From Tigriopus japonicus (taxonomy: Eukaryota > Arthropoda > Copepoda > Harpacticoida > Harpacticidae), in assembly GCA_010645155.1 (NCBI GenBank), contig JAAGOF010000185.1, forward strand, positions 1,194,904 through 1,258,903: a stretch of DNA of 64,000 bases, written 5' to 3'. Below, in pieces: positions 1 to 12,000 of the stretch. How positions within the stretch are numbered: the stretch's first letter is position 1; every line of letters starts with the position of its first letter. Under the pieces are notes generated by a model, which worked only from the letters and a program-made list of their open reading frames with translations, did no database searches and was not told the origin of the DNA. The position numbers and the translations under genes were made by a program.

Positions 1-50
1 TGTCAAGAACCAAGTTTTGGTGTTTTGGTGAAATTAGCGCACAATGATAA

Positions 51-440
51 AAGAGTACGCTCAAAAAGTGCGCCATCTAGTGCATTTCATATGGTAACAG
101 GTTGCACTGTCCATGATACTCATGTCTTTGAAGAATGTTTTTGGACGAACTAAAACACATAAAATTATGATGGAGGCACTCTAAATTGAACATACCAAAT
201 ATATCCCATACCCCTTTTCAAATGACAAGTTTTTCATGCCAATCTTTAAGGGAATTCGCTTATTAATTCAACCATTAGAGTTTAATCATAAATTCTGGGT
301 CCGCTTTTGAGGCACTTTGCTTTGTACAGAACTGATTACCCTTGCTATCTTCAAATTTGTGGGTATCATGGCAAGGGCGAAATGTTGTTATATAAATTGC
401 ACTAGATGGTGCTTTTCATGACCGTACTCTTACATTACAT
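51..440. repeat. Inverted-repeat (foldback) element upstream of the DH44 gene
   Basis: Two imperfect inverted arms lie at about 51-92 and 393-435. The left arm reads GAGTACG then GCGCCATCTAGTGCA. The right arm, read on the other strand, gives GAGTACG then a C/A-variant of the same CCATCTAGTGCA block. The loop of about 300 bases shows no coding potential. This looks like a decayed MITE or foldback element. Its outer boundaries and target duplication were not resolved. Confidence 0.5.
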
Positions 441-651
441 AGGGTACTCCACGCGAAATTTTTGCCCTTTTTCACAACCACTCAACGTGTTTCAATGATT
501 TATGAACACACCAGGAGACACTACCTGTCCTTATATTGCCTCCATCTACTGACGGATTTTGAAGCTTGTATAAAATTGTTCAATTAACCTAACCTGACCT
601 AAATTGTATTTCAAATCGGGCAATTTTTGTTTTCCAGTTCTGTTGTCGGGT

Positions 652-1736
652 ATGTTGCAATCTGACCCCACCCTGAGTACCCCCCAGGCCATCAAAGTCT
701 CTCTTAAAGCTGCACTCCAAGTCACCGCCCTTCTTCTCATTGGTTTGGCGTCGTCGTCAAGTGGAACGCCCATCCAACCTCCTCAGAAGCTTCTCGGCAA
801 ACATGAGGCTGCTAGACGCCTCGGATCCACCCACAACGATGTAAATGGTCAACTTCAATACGCAACTGATGGGTTCTACGGCGTGGGTCGAACCTCATCC
901 AGACCCAGATGGCTCCAGGATCGACCCCAAGAAGATGTCAACGTGAGTATTAATATCATACTGGTGATTAAATGTCATGAATCATCAGACAGTAGTTGAG
1001 TAGCTGAGTAGGCCTTAGTTAAGAAATCCTTGGGTTGCACTTGTTCAAGTACATAAGGCTTGCTTAATGGAGTCTGGATAAAGTTTGTTTACCCAGAGGG
1101 CGCAAGTTGTTGAAAGGGCCTAATGCTTCATTTTCAAGGGGATCTTTGTCTGCAAGCAAATATTCATAGAGACATAAAGTACTCTCAGACCTGAATTCAA
1201 TGCTTGCTTTAGAAAATCTATTCCTGTAACAGTAATGGCAAGAGGAGTGAAAAGGACACACATGAATCCCCTAAGGACCCCTCTTATGCTCTCCAGGTTA
1301 TACAAATTCAGCCCAAACTACATAGCATTTATGAAACTCTAATCTTAAGCAACAAAAAACCAACATTTGTAAAGAAGCGATATCTTGAGCATAAGTATTA
1401 TCAAGAGGGGTCTTCTTGTTTTTTTAGGAGCTACAAATGTTGCAAAATTTCCAAGAGGGAGATTTTCAGGGTGGCCACCTTCGTCCAGGACCGTCGATGC
1501 CTGAGGTGGATTTGGACCTGATTCCCACGGAGGTGCTGGCCAATCTCTTCAACTCTCTAAGCGCAACTCCAGAAGCCGGTGGGCGTGCCAAGCGCAACAA
1601 ACATCTCCGCCTCTCCCTTACCAATAACATTGACGTGCTCCGAGAGAAGCTCTACGCCGAATTAGCCCGTCGGAGTCTCCTCCGCAATCAATCCCAAGTG
1701 GAGAACGCCAATGAGGGGCTGGCCAGCATTGGTTAA
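652..1736 (+). CDS. DH44: CRF-like diuretic hormone (DH44) precursor, two exons
   Basis: Exons are 652-942 and 1428-1736, joined at a phase-0 intron (donor gtgagt, acceptor tttttag), giving about 199 residues. The ATG at 652 begins a hydrophilic lead, then a hydrophobic stretch (ALQVTALLLIGLA, about residues 22-34) that fits a signal peptide. Near the C terminus a KR site after GGRA frees a peptide beginning NKHLRLSLTNNIDVLREKL and carrying the AELARR core seen in insect DH44 and vertebrate CRF. It ends LASIG directly before the stop, so the Gly would be used for amidation, giving a 45-residue amide. The internal ARR is conserved in the family and is not expected to be cut. In arthropods DH44 is a neurohormone acting through CRF-type class B GPCRs on fluid balance. 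A cag acceptor at about 636 suggests a further 5' UTR exon. Identification rests on motif recall. Confidence 0.88.
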
Positions 1737-2438
1737 TCGGCTCCATAACCCACCTTCTAAAATGATTTATTATTGAAAACCCGCCCTTTTCTGGATAGTT
1801 GAGCCTCCTTTCCCCAACCATGCCGATTCATTTTTCCTCTGGTTTCCACAACTTTTGGAGTTCCGCCCCCGCTCCCATGCAAGACCATACACATAACTCG
1901 ATGAATAATAATAATAATAATATATTTACTAGACGACTTATTCACAAACCTTGCCTTTTATCGACTCAATGTCCACTAAGACGATGACACACGTACTAAC
2001 AAGAACGAAGGGGCTTGACACGCCCACCCCAGGACCAAACTGGATATGCTGCTCTTATGTGAAACCTCACCAACCACAGAGTGACGTTGATTGACTTTGT
2101 ATCTGCCCTTTATCTCACAATAATAATAATAATAACAATAACAACATCAACAATTATCTCACCCCATTAAAAAGTGTGCCAACCATCAACAAGTTCAATT
2201 TATTCATATCCATGCGCCAATAGAAACACAAAATGTATTAGTACTAAGTGTCCCCAAAAAACGAAGAGGAATAAACTTATTTTCAAAAAAGTAATTCTTA
2301 CATAACTAGAACAACGAGGTCAAACAATATGGACTTTCGTAACAACTGAAGGCACTGATAAGGTAACACTAATTGCACTAATTGCAATAGCACATCCTCC
2401 CCAGTTGACCAACAGTCAAAAACGAAACTAGATCAAAC
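1737..2438. other. DH44 3' UTR and intergenic spacer with AAT-type microsatellites
   Basis: There is no open reading frame of note. Two trinucleotide-like runs, (AAT)n at about 1904-1921 and (AAT/AAC)n at about 2119-2145, lie here. A possible AATAAA poly(A) signal for DH44 occurs at 2270-2275, and the next gene's ATG is at 2439. Confidence 0.6.
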
Positions 2439-4917
2439 ATGAAGGCCTTCGCTCTGACTTGTTTCGTTTTGGCCTCAGCTGCCGTTGCTTTGGCATTGAA
2501 GGTCCCAAAGGACGCTTTGCACGCAGAGTGCTCTGTCACATGGTACGTTTTCTTGGGTTAATTCTGCATTCCATTTTGAATTCAAATCCTCTTAAGTTAG
2601 TAAGAACCCTTAAAATCTTCTCAGGACTGTTAATGAAGCTTGTGAGTCCTCTCAAGCAAAAATCATTGACCAAATCAATGCTTGGGACAACGAGGATTGC
2701 GGAACACTTCCTGGAGATACGCAGCCAAATGGCCAGAAATGCTTGTACAAGGTACGTAAATTGTTTTGGCTAATTCACGCAACCTCTAGTAGCCATCTAA
2801 GAGGAGCTTTTAGGAAAGTCTTCCTCTCCTATAACTAAAATAGGTGAAAAATTACTCATTTTTCTAAACATGTGAACACATAAAAATTATGAATTGAATT
2901 TTCCCTAAATGGTGGTGACATGACGTCATCAACGAAAAGGGAAATCAACTAACCGTATGTTTTGAGGGAAAGAAAGCTTGGCTAAGATGTGAATGAACTA
3001 ATTAAAAATGAAACTTGCACTACCCAAAGCTACAGAGGCTCATGGGAAAGAAGCGCCATCGGAATACTAACGACAGTGGTTTTAACGGGAGGCTTTGAAA
3101 AAGCCAAACAAACCTAGAAGTACAAGAGAAAAAATGGGGAGCCTTTGACATTTTGAATTATCCATGTAAGAGCTTGAACACATCTTATTTTGCAATACTA
3201 TGACTGATCAATTCTTATTGACGTGATCTATATAAATTGATTGCAAAATTAAATTTGATTTTAACTTGACCTTCCTTATTGATGATGGCGACAACAAAAG
3301 TAAACATTTGAAGCTTCAAAAAAAGCCAAACAACGTGACGGAGTTGACAGTTGACAAGTATTCTCCATGAGGTTCTTCACCCAAAGCGTTGCTTGTACGG
3401 TCATCTAGCGGTGAAATTCATAAGTAGAGACAAACACCTATCGGTCATTGGTTTTGATGGGATACACACTAGAACATTGAACAGAGAAAAACATCAACAA
3501 AGACCTTCCGTCGCCAGACCCATCTTACGATGATTTCCAGCATGGTTGCCAGGGCGAGATCTACGATGCTAGTTCTTAGCAAAATCTTAAATCCTTTTCC
3601 TTGACACTAATCTTCTTTTGAGTGGCATCATTTAGCTTAAATTGCGTCCATTTTTGAGAAATGATCCTTTTCGAAAAAATGATAGCTATCGAAGAAACAG
3701 AGTTGACATGAAGCCAAAAAGTGGCATCAACGATTCTGTCCTGGCAACCATGTTGAAAATCAACGCAAGATGGGTCTGGCAACGCAAGGTCTTCGCTGAT
3801 ATTTTTCTCTGTTCAGTCACCGCTTTAACAATATTTAACCCTTATCAGGCCGATTGAGTCTCGTTTTGATGGTCATTAGGTGACATTTTCGTGGCATTTC
3901 AGCTTAAAACGAGACTTTGACAATGCTGGAGCTCAGCTCAGCTGTGTTACATTCATAAGCAATCAAATTCATGGCATTTAATTATCAAGAATACATGATT
4001 TCTCAACCAGGCTAAAAAACAACTGGACTTGATGCTTAAAATGCTCTGTAAAGTACGAGGGGTATCTAAACTGTACAGAAGGTAGGCTGGGCTTGTTGAA
4101 AAATGCACGATTCAAGGATTTGTGTTGATAATCGAGATGAGGATTTATCTCTCATGGGTACTGTAGATGCAATTTTACATGTTTTGTTGATAAGCAACCC
4201 TCCCTGTTCGAACTACGTAATGATGTAATTAGACAAGGTATGTTGACGTCTCAAAAAAAGGACGAGCGATGACGAGCAAGGAAGTCGTCAAAATCCATTA
4301 ATTTTTGAAAAGTAAAGATGTAGCTCATACTTATGTATTAATACTTGGTAAACACCTGAGATAAAATGACAAGTTTCGTTGTAAGACTTTTAAAGCTACT
4401 GCTTTTTTGTCATAAACAGGGGTTGTCAAACATACTTTGTCTGATTAAATCATAACTTCGAACAAGTCTGTGTTACAACAAAACTTGTAAAAAATATAAT
4501 TCATTAACACTGACCTTTTTCCTTGCTAACATTCATCAATGATGTGGGTTTTTTTGTTGTTTTTAGTTGGGTGGATCCGAGGGACTATACACTTTTGGAA
4601 CACACACCACACCCATTGCCCGCTACGTGGATGACTTTGACTTCACATTCATCCCTCAATCAGACGGCAGTTGCCAAATTGATGTAAGCGGTTGATTTTA
4701 ACACAAGAAGTTACCGATCAAAAGCCATATTTATGTAATTGTTTTACAGGGTCACAGCAAATCTCAATCCCTGTCACTCCTCGACTATGGTACCAATTAT
4801 TGCAACGTTTTCAACCTAATGGATGGATCTGGATTGACCCAAGATCCTGGATACACAGAGATCTCTTCCAATTCGGTTTGCACCCAATATTCTACGGCTG
4901 ATTGTGACATTTATTAA
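2439..4917 (+). CDS. Small secreted eight-cysteine protein, four exons, family unknown
   Basis: Exons are 2439-2542, 2625-2751, 4567-4683 and 4750-4917. All junctions are GT-AG and keep frame, giving about 171 residues. The N terminus MKAFALTCFVLASAAVALA is a clear signal peptide with a likely cut after ALA. The mature part has eight cysteines, at least one per exon, in the contexts AEC, EAC, EDCG, QKC, GSC, NYC, SVC and ADC, which would allow four disulfides. No transmembrane segment follows. The protein is acidic and rich in Asp, Ser, Thr and Gly. I do not recognise the family; a secreted or cuticle- or gut-associated lineage-specific protein is possible. AATAAA 28 bases after the stop supports the 3' end. 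Intron 2 (about 1.8 kb) carries repeat elements. Confidence 0.8.
2920..3380. repeat. Dispersed repeat, copy in intron 2 of the secreted-protein gene
   Basis: Blocks here recur in a decayed form around 21460-21790, inside the giant gene's intron 6. Shared pieces include GGAAAGAAGCG, a TTGCAAAATT block followed by TTTGATTTTAAC-like sequence, and CATTTGAAGCTTCAAAAA. The order is the same in both places. It is probably an old interspersed element whose ends were not defined. Confidence 0.5.
3479..3814. repeat. Foldback (inverted-repeat) element in intron 2 of the secreted-protein gene
   Basis: The left arm 3479-3553 and right arm 3740-3814 are reverse complements with scattered mismatches. GCCAGACCCATCTTACG on the left pairs with CGCAAGATGGGTCTGGC on the right, GGTTGCCAGG pairs with CCTGGCAACC, and GAACAGAGAAAAA pairs with TTTTTCTCTGTTC. 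The loop is about 186 bases. The structure resembles a MITE. Target duplications were not found. Confidence 0.65.
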
Positions 4918-4944
4918 CGACTTTGGCTCTTGCTTTTGATGTGA

Positions 4945-4950
4945 AATAAA
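4945..4950 (+). promoter_or_regulatory. Poly(A) signal of the secreted eight-cysteine gene
   Basis: A canonical AATAAA lies 28 bases after the TAA stop at 4915-4917. Confidence 0.75.
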
Positions 4951-6084
4951 CCTTTTTCTTGAATGAATGATAAATCGTTCATTTGTCTTCCCCGAGCGAT
5001 GCGTATCTTTGAGAGCTTTGTCTTTGAAATACTTTGGGAATAATTGGAGGAAACCTTTTTTATTTACCCAAAAAAAAACTCATTTATTGAAAAAGACAGA
5101 AAGGATAAGCCAGTTTGAATAGGTTGAGGACGCGTTGCTTCCAACAGAACTTTCAAGAATGAGCTCATGCCCGCAAAGAGATTCCTAAAAATTAGAGCTC
5201 GGAAGAGGTAGTCACAAATAATTAATGACACTTTTCATTCTTTGGAATCACCGGCGACATTCCAATAGTTTATTATTTTAGACATAAATTTAATATCAAA
5301 ATGAGCGGCATGGATAACCATGTATTTAGATGTTTTTTTTTTCAATGGACTTGAGCTCATATCCAAAATTGTGCGATGTTCTAAGACTCTTACTTTGTTT
5401 TATTCTTTTTTTTTAAACCACCAACTTTTATGTACCCAATGTGTAATTATAAACTTCCAATATTCGTTGTACACCACAAGGTGGAAAGAGTGGAAAACTT
5501 AACAATCTAATTTGAAAACCTCATTTTGGGCATCTGGTAATTATGTTCATTAGCTCGGCTTTCCCGTTCCTATTCATAAAGTGTCTACGTACTCAAGAAA
5601 TGAGTGCGCTACTGAGGACTCTTCTAGCCCATTGAGAGAGGTCGGGTCGTATCTTTTTGTCTCCTTCATCCCGCGCGTTGGCTGACTTCGACGTGTTCGT
5701 GTCCCAATATGTCTGTTCCATGTTCCACGGTCGGTGTTCATAGTTTTGTCGACCCATCCTTCAGCCTTTCATTTGCATTCCCTAAATTGCAACAGTCGCC
5801 GTCCTGACAATGAACGAGAAGCATTTCCCAATTACGAGCCGCCCTCAAATCTGACGTTACCCACTTGAGCATCCCATCGCAACCAGATTCCAACGGCGGG
5901 GTCCGAACTCGGGACCACAACGTGCCTTCTTCCGCTCCTGCCACATAAACGGGCCAAAAGAATGCAGCCCATAGGAGATATCGAGCTTTAATTGGCGAGG
6001 CAAGGTGTCAGTGGAGATCGATTTTAGATTAGTCTGTGCAAACAATGACAATCGTGTGAGTGGACATCTCTTAATCAATCCACA
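4951..6084. other. Intergenic spacer and probable 5' flank of the giant repeat gene
   Basis: I see no convincing gene here. The first half is AT-rich. From about 5570 to 6084 the sequence is richer in C, G and CpG, which would suit a promoter or 5' UTR of the gene starting at 6085. No TATA box was clear. Confidence 0.4.
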
Positions 6085-9000
6085 ATGGGACCCTTTATGG
6101 TCGAGATCGTGTTTTGTCCCGTGACCCGTAGAGGCCGGAAAAAGCGCAAAGGACAGAATAAGAATGCCATCACAGACTCCAGAAACGAAGGCCCGGCCTT
6201 CAGGTTCATCCCCCAGGAAGACACCCTCAAGGTCACCCTCGATCTCAGCGAGGACGGCCCCGTGTTCTCGGCCTTGGACGAGATGATGATGAAGATGCTG
6301 GACGAGGACAGCGAAGATCGGGCCAAACGATCCAAAGAGACTGCAGAGGCCAAGAATGCCCTGAAGAACCTGCTCAAATCGGGGATTCCCGGGATCGAGT
6401 CCATGTTTGCTGGACCCCCAACCGATGGTTCCGGCAGGAAAAGGACGGCTGGAAAGCTGTCTGGACGACAAAAAGGCTTCCACAAAATGACTGAAGGCAG
6501 TCGGACCAAGTTCATGAAGGCCGTGTTTGGCAAAGAGGGCACTGCCATTGATACCACCACAGCAGCTGCTCTCTTGGCGGCAACCTATTCCGGAGGCGAT
6601 CCTCAGATTGGGGAGAATATCGCCCAATTGTTGGTACCGGAAATGGGCGACAAGGTCGATCAGAACATGATGGCTGCTCTGATGAGCTCCTCGTCCATGA
6701 TTAATGCTGGCGCCACCATTGAAGAGGTAGGTTGGTGAAGTCAGAAGCAAAAAAACCTTCCAAAACTTTGCATGCTTGACCGGTCAACAACAGTATCCGG
6801 CCTTGAGAGCTCATGAACTAATTGCAAAGTAAACCTTCAACGTAGCGACTTTTTTCTGTCATGGCTCAGGCTTTAAAACGACTTCAAATAATTCCTAAGA
6901 AGACTTTCCCTCGGTAAAGAATGCCTCGCCAAGTCATCAATAACAGAAAGCAGACTTTGCGAGTTGCGTTGATAGATGAGTGTCACATTGACAAGTCAGG
7001 AGGACCTCCATGGATCACAATTGGAACAATGGAATCAGCTTGCAATATGTCTTCCTGTAGAATAGAGATGGAAAAGGTGATGAAGTTGTTTGTTCTCCTT
7101 GCCGTTATTTTTCTCCTAGGTGATGCGATGTATGAAAGAGGAGCTAAGCAAAAGTGATCTCACCGAGGATGAGATCCTTCACAAGACCAAAACCGTCATG
7201 AAGGCCTTTGGCAAAGAGGACAAGTCCAGTTCCATGCTCGACTTCTCCCTAGTCAGCAAACAATCCAACAGTGCTCTTCGACAAGCCAATATCTCGCCCA
7301 AAGAATTTGCAAAGGTACACAGAGATCTCTTTCAATTACAATCAAAAGTGGGCACATTCATTTTTACGTAAACAAGAGATGGGTTGAGTGAGTGAAACTA
7401 ATGATTTTTGCGGTCTAATATTTTTGGAAAAATTAACTCACCTCACATTTAAGACTGTTTTTGATTGCCTCTTGTAGCTGGTGTTATGTCAAAGGGTCCT
7501 TTCAAATTGTGGCGTGTCTGCTGAAAATCTGGCCAAGATGATGATGGTCCAAAGTCAGCTGGTTCGACGAGGAGCTCAGGCACGTCATGTAGCTGAGGTT
7601 CTTGTTTCTGTTGTGGGTAAGTGACAAAGGATTATGCTTCTGTTTAATCAAATATCATCAGAAATGAGACACATACATGAGGAACAAGAGGAAGTAATTA
7701 CAAATTGACAGAGAGACAAAATAAAATATATTCAAGCAGTAGAAACTGAAAAATTGACAGATGTATCGGCTAAATTGATTCCATTTTGAAACTCTGAAGA
7801 AATAATAATCAAAGACCGTCTCATCTTTTTTGCGTTTTTCTTTGTTTTTCTTCTTTAAAAGACACATTTGACTCTGTTGAACAAGAATAAGAATACAAAT
7901 CTGTCTTTTTTTTAGACAACAGATAACAATTCTAGTGTTTGACATGTCAATGCACTTCCCAAGGGTTCCTGTTTTGTATTAAAGCTACCTTGGCATTTGT
8001 AAATATTTTCAACAAGAATGCCAGTCCATCGCTAAAGCTAAGTTAATAGCAAAAGCTAAGGCCCAAAGAGTGTCAATCAGCAGGAAGGTGTTTCTAGAAA
8101 CACATAATTGCATGTTGACTTCAGCTCTACGAGGAATTCGGGCAAAAATTGAGTTTTGACGAGCAAGCAGGAAAAAACGGTTTTTGAAATGCCGTCAAAC
8201 TAGAAGTGATTAACAATGTCGTGCCCATCTTTGCAAATCAAACATAAATCGGTCCTCCACTTGAGAAGAGCACAAATGGATCTGATGAGCTAGAATTTGT
8301 GAATGAAAGGCAAATTTTCGCCTGGAATGAAAATAAGTTCGGTTGAAAGTGACTTGGAATTTCAAAGATTGGTGGCCTGATTACACGGGCGATATGCCCA
8401 CATTCCAACTCTTCAGAGGTGTGAGAAAACCTTCGGATCTCCATTTATCAAAAAGAACACAAGGTAGCACAAACTAATATTCAATTACTGAATTTGAAGG
8501 GCCAGATTCAAAAACACGAAGAACAATTTCAATGTTATGGAAAAAAAGTTCCGTTGGCTATTTTTACACTATTTTTTTGTAATAGACTTTCCAAGGGAGA
8601 TGAACAGACAACTCAAAATGAAGGAATCAGTTAAATGAGGTGCATCGCACGTCTCAATTTCTGGCAGAGAAAGCATATTGGAACATGAGTGTGTGAACAT
8701 GAAAAAGAGACATTGTACTATTGCTACTACTTTGGAAACCAGACAGCAAAATTAAAATCCACTGATTGCTGTCATATTTAGAGAGGGAGGGAGAGAAATT
8801 CAAATTCCTTCAGGCATTAGACCACAAAGCATGAATATTCTAAATGCTGATGCTGTTATTCAAATTTGCAGGCCGTTTTGGCAAACAAACATCTTGACAC
8901 AAAACAATGACTTTGTTGTTCTGAAGGATGTCTTACCAAAGAACAAAAGGAAAAAGTGAATTTAGATGTTTTTGCCGGGCTTTGATCCAAGCCCAACAGA

Positions 9001-12000
9001 GCATACGGAAATAAATGTGCCATCAAAAGACATTTTGGACAAGCCTCCCTAATTTATTGTCAAGATGTGCCTAAATGAAACAGAATTTATACATCATACT
9101 TGAGAGGTCAGTCATCATTGTTCAAAGGCCTAAAAATCGTTCAAGACCTCAATATATTACCTTCGAAACAAAATCCATTAATATCTCATGGCCCCCTTAT
9201 TCTACCCTGATCAGGTCGGCTAGTGATGGAGCAAAAGGGAATCGCCGTCGGTCCATCCCTAATAACGGCTACACAGTACATTTTTCCACATTTCTCGCGT
9301 TTTAGAGCGAAATTTTGAGCCGAGATTTGTGATGTCAATGGAACTGTCCCTCGTTCTCTCTGTACAGTCGAATGTCCTTGGTCACCCTCTAATGAAATAT
9401 GTCAAGTTCCGGCCGCCCGCAACTCCCGAAAGTGTCAGGCGGTCCAAGTGATATGTAAGCTATGTGTCTGACATGAAATCTTTAATTGAAGGTTTCACAG
9501 TTTAAGAGCAGCCATTATTGCAGACTTTTAGCGAACCCTATTCACTTGCACAGTAGTAGCACAACGGCGACCAATCAATCCTTCAAACGGGATCGATAAA
9601 TGTCGACTCGAGGTCTTCTCTAATTGTTATTTGTGTCCCGACATTGACCTCTGTTCAGTTCGGCTATCGAAGTGAGATTGCTGATTGCGGTGCAAGCGAA
9701 AGAGAACCTCATTGATGAAAGCTTCCTAATTGAGAAAACAAAGCCGAAAATGCATTCCCGAGAACCCGAAAAAGTACAACATTTCCCGGCTCGACTCGTA
9801 TGAGAAATGGGAGCGAGATTACCTCGACTGATTTGCGGGTGACAGATTTTAAATTGCCTTGAAACAGCACTAAAATCGTCCATTAAGTGACCCTCAAAGC
9901 CCAAGGGAGAGAGAGAGAGAAAAAAGAATCATATTTGACTCAAAACTTCCGAGTCGTTTGGGCAAGATGGCTCCTTTTTTGCCCAACAGCTGACATAAAT
10001 CAAAACCAATGACCAAGCGGAAAAACAAGGGTGCGAACAACAGTTATGAAATCTCGTCAAGGAAAAAAGAAAGATGGCTATCGAACAGTGGGCAATTTCC
10101 CCCGTGTTTTAGGGTTGAACTTGGCTCATTATTCAAGTGGACTGACAATTTGCTGAATAATTTTTGACTTACTGCCCAGAAAACGCGGACAAAAAGTGGC
10201 ACTCGGGACCAAAACTGCCTTCGTAAGGTCTTGGATTACGCCATCTAATCCTTCGTTCGCGATTGTATCATATCTAATTTCCCAAGTAGCCAAGCAAAAG
10301 AAAAAAAAGATCCATGTCCACGGAAAACAACAACATGCGTCCATGTTTTCCGTCCGTGCATGTAGATTTTGATTCCTAAAAACGAAAACGACGATCGGAG
10401 TGCTCCTCCCTTGAGGTGAGTCAATTTGCACTCACTTCAGAAAAAAATGAGCTAATCGAGAATACGGATGCAAGTGGCTTTCGTTTTTTGAAGCTTTGAA
10501 GTCTTCGGAGGTATTCGTAAGTCAATCAATCAACTCTCCGTTCTTGAACACGGACGCCACGGAGAACGTGCTCTCTATACGAACCTGAGTTTTAATTAAG
10601 GCTAGTAAAGAAAGGTATTTAAAGTAAATGGTTTGAAAATCATCGCTGCCGAGTTTGATCACGACTTATATTTTTTGCCCAGTCATTCCATATCAACTCA
10701 CCATTTAAGGGTTGTTCAAATCTGACAATTAATACGTTGGTAGACAAAAGATCATATAAATGTTGATTGTGTAAACTATACCAACAAGCACTGGAATCAT
10801 GGAGTGGGAGGCTAGCAATAAGAATAATGATTTCCAGTAAGAACAATTCAATTACGTTCTTCTGCAAATGAGACCTTGCATATGTTGACAAAAATACGTA
10901 TTTCAATTTTTAGCTCAAGCGAACGTCGGAGACAAAAGTTATGCTCACTCAAAGTTCAGTCCAAATCCTACCGAGAATGAATGAGCCCTTTTGTGGTAAT
11001 CGTTTTACCACAAAAGGGCGAGTTCATTCATTCTATGCTCTCTTCAGTACATAAGTTTGAGAAGGCATAACTTTTCACTCCGGCTTTCGATTGGTCTGAA
11101 ATTTGAAATACGTGTTCTTCTCAATGCCAGCCAGGTCTCATTTGCAGAAGAACGTAAATGGATCGTTTCTGCTGGAAATCATCATTCTCATTGCTAGCCT
11201 CCCACTTCATGATTTCCGTGCTACTTGACTATACTTACGATTTGATTTGTTTTACAGGGAAGTGAATCGCACTCCTTGTAGTGGTTGCAAAAATTTCCAA
11301 AACTATGTCTAAATTTAAAACACCCAAAAGACCACGTTCTTTATTTTGTCCCGGGGAGATGAAAACGCCCAAATCTTTTTCCAAACAAAGGGGAAACAAG
11401 AGGAAAAGTCAATGTCTTTGCCCGTTTATGTCTTAAAACGTTGTTGCACATTTTGTTGCTGTAAACTCAATTTGCCTTCAAGTCCTTTTCGTGGTAAAAT
11501 AATTCATTCTTGGGAACAACTCATGGTTAATGTCATGGTGTTTCCCAATGTTTTGAGTTCCATTTGCTTTAAAACACAAAAGGGGTTCATTCAAACAGTC
11601 CAACTTAGAGAAACCGTGGTGAAAACTGATCTGCGGATCATTAGCATTGAACCCAACACAAAAAACACTCATTGTCTCGAAAATGAGCTCACCATGCCTT
11701 TTTTAAATCAACACAAAATACACCATGTTATAGGAGGGAGTTACCCATAAAGAGCGCTCGATGGAAATTCTTTTTCAAAAGGCAAAGAGGTTCGGGAAAA
11801 GTTGAAGCTTTCCACTTTTGAGCTCTTGACGTTTCAGAATTAGGCTTATTGTTTGTATTGCAACATGGGTTACAATTTTACATGACCACAAAGTTCGCAC
11901 TGAAAAAGACTGTACTTACTGAAAGTATGAAAAAAATGCATTTGCCGTTGTGAGTGGAGTATGTAGTATTGTGGCCAAAAGTGATCTTTTGGCCCAAAGC

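Noticed and set aside
1618..1821. Minus-strand frames over the DH44 peptide exon
   Set aside because: Antisense shadows of the DH44 coding exon.
5857..6750. Long minus-strand open frame opposite exon 1 of the giant gene
   Set aside because: It is a shadow of the plus-strand coding exon. The plus frame splices onward in frame, and the minus frame has no domain features.
11346..11750. 134-codon open frame in intron 3 of the giant gene
   Set aside because: Starts at a non-ATG codon and carries no recognised motif, with no splice sites that would fit the gene's phase.
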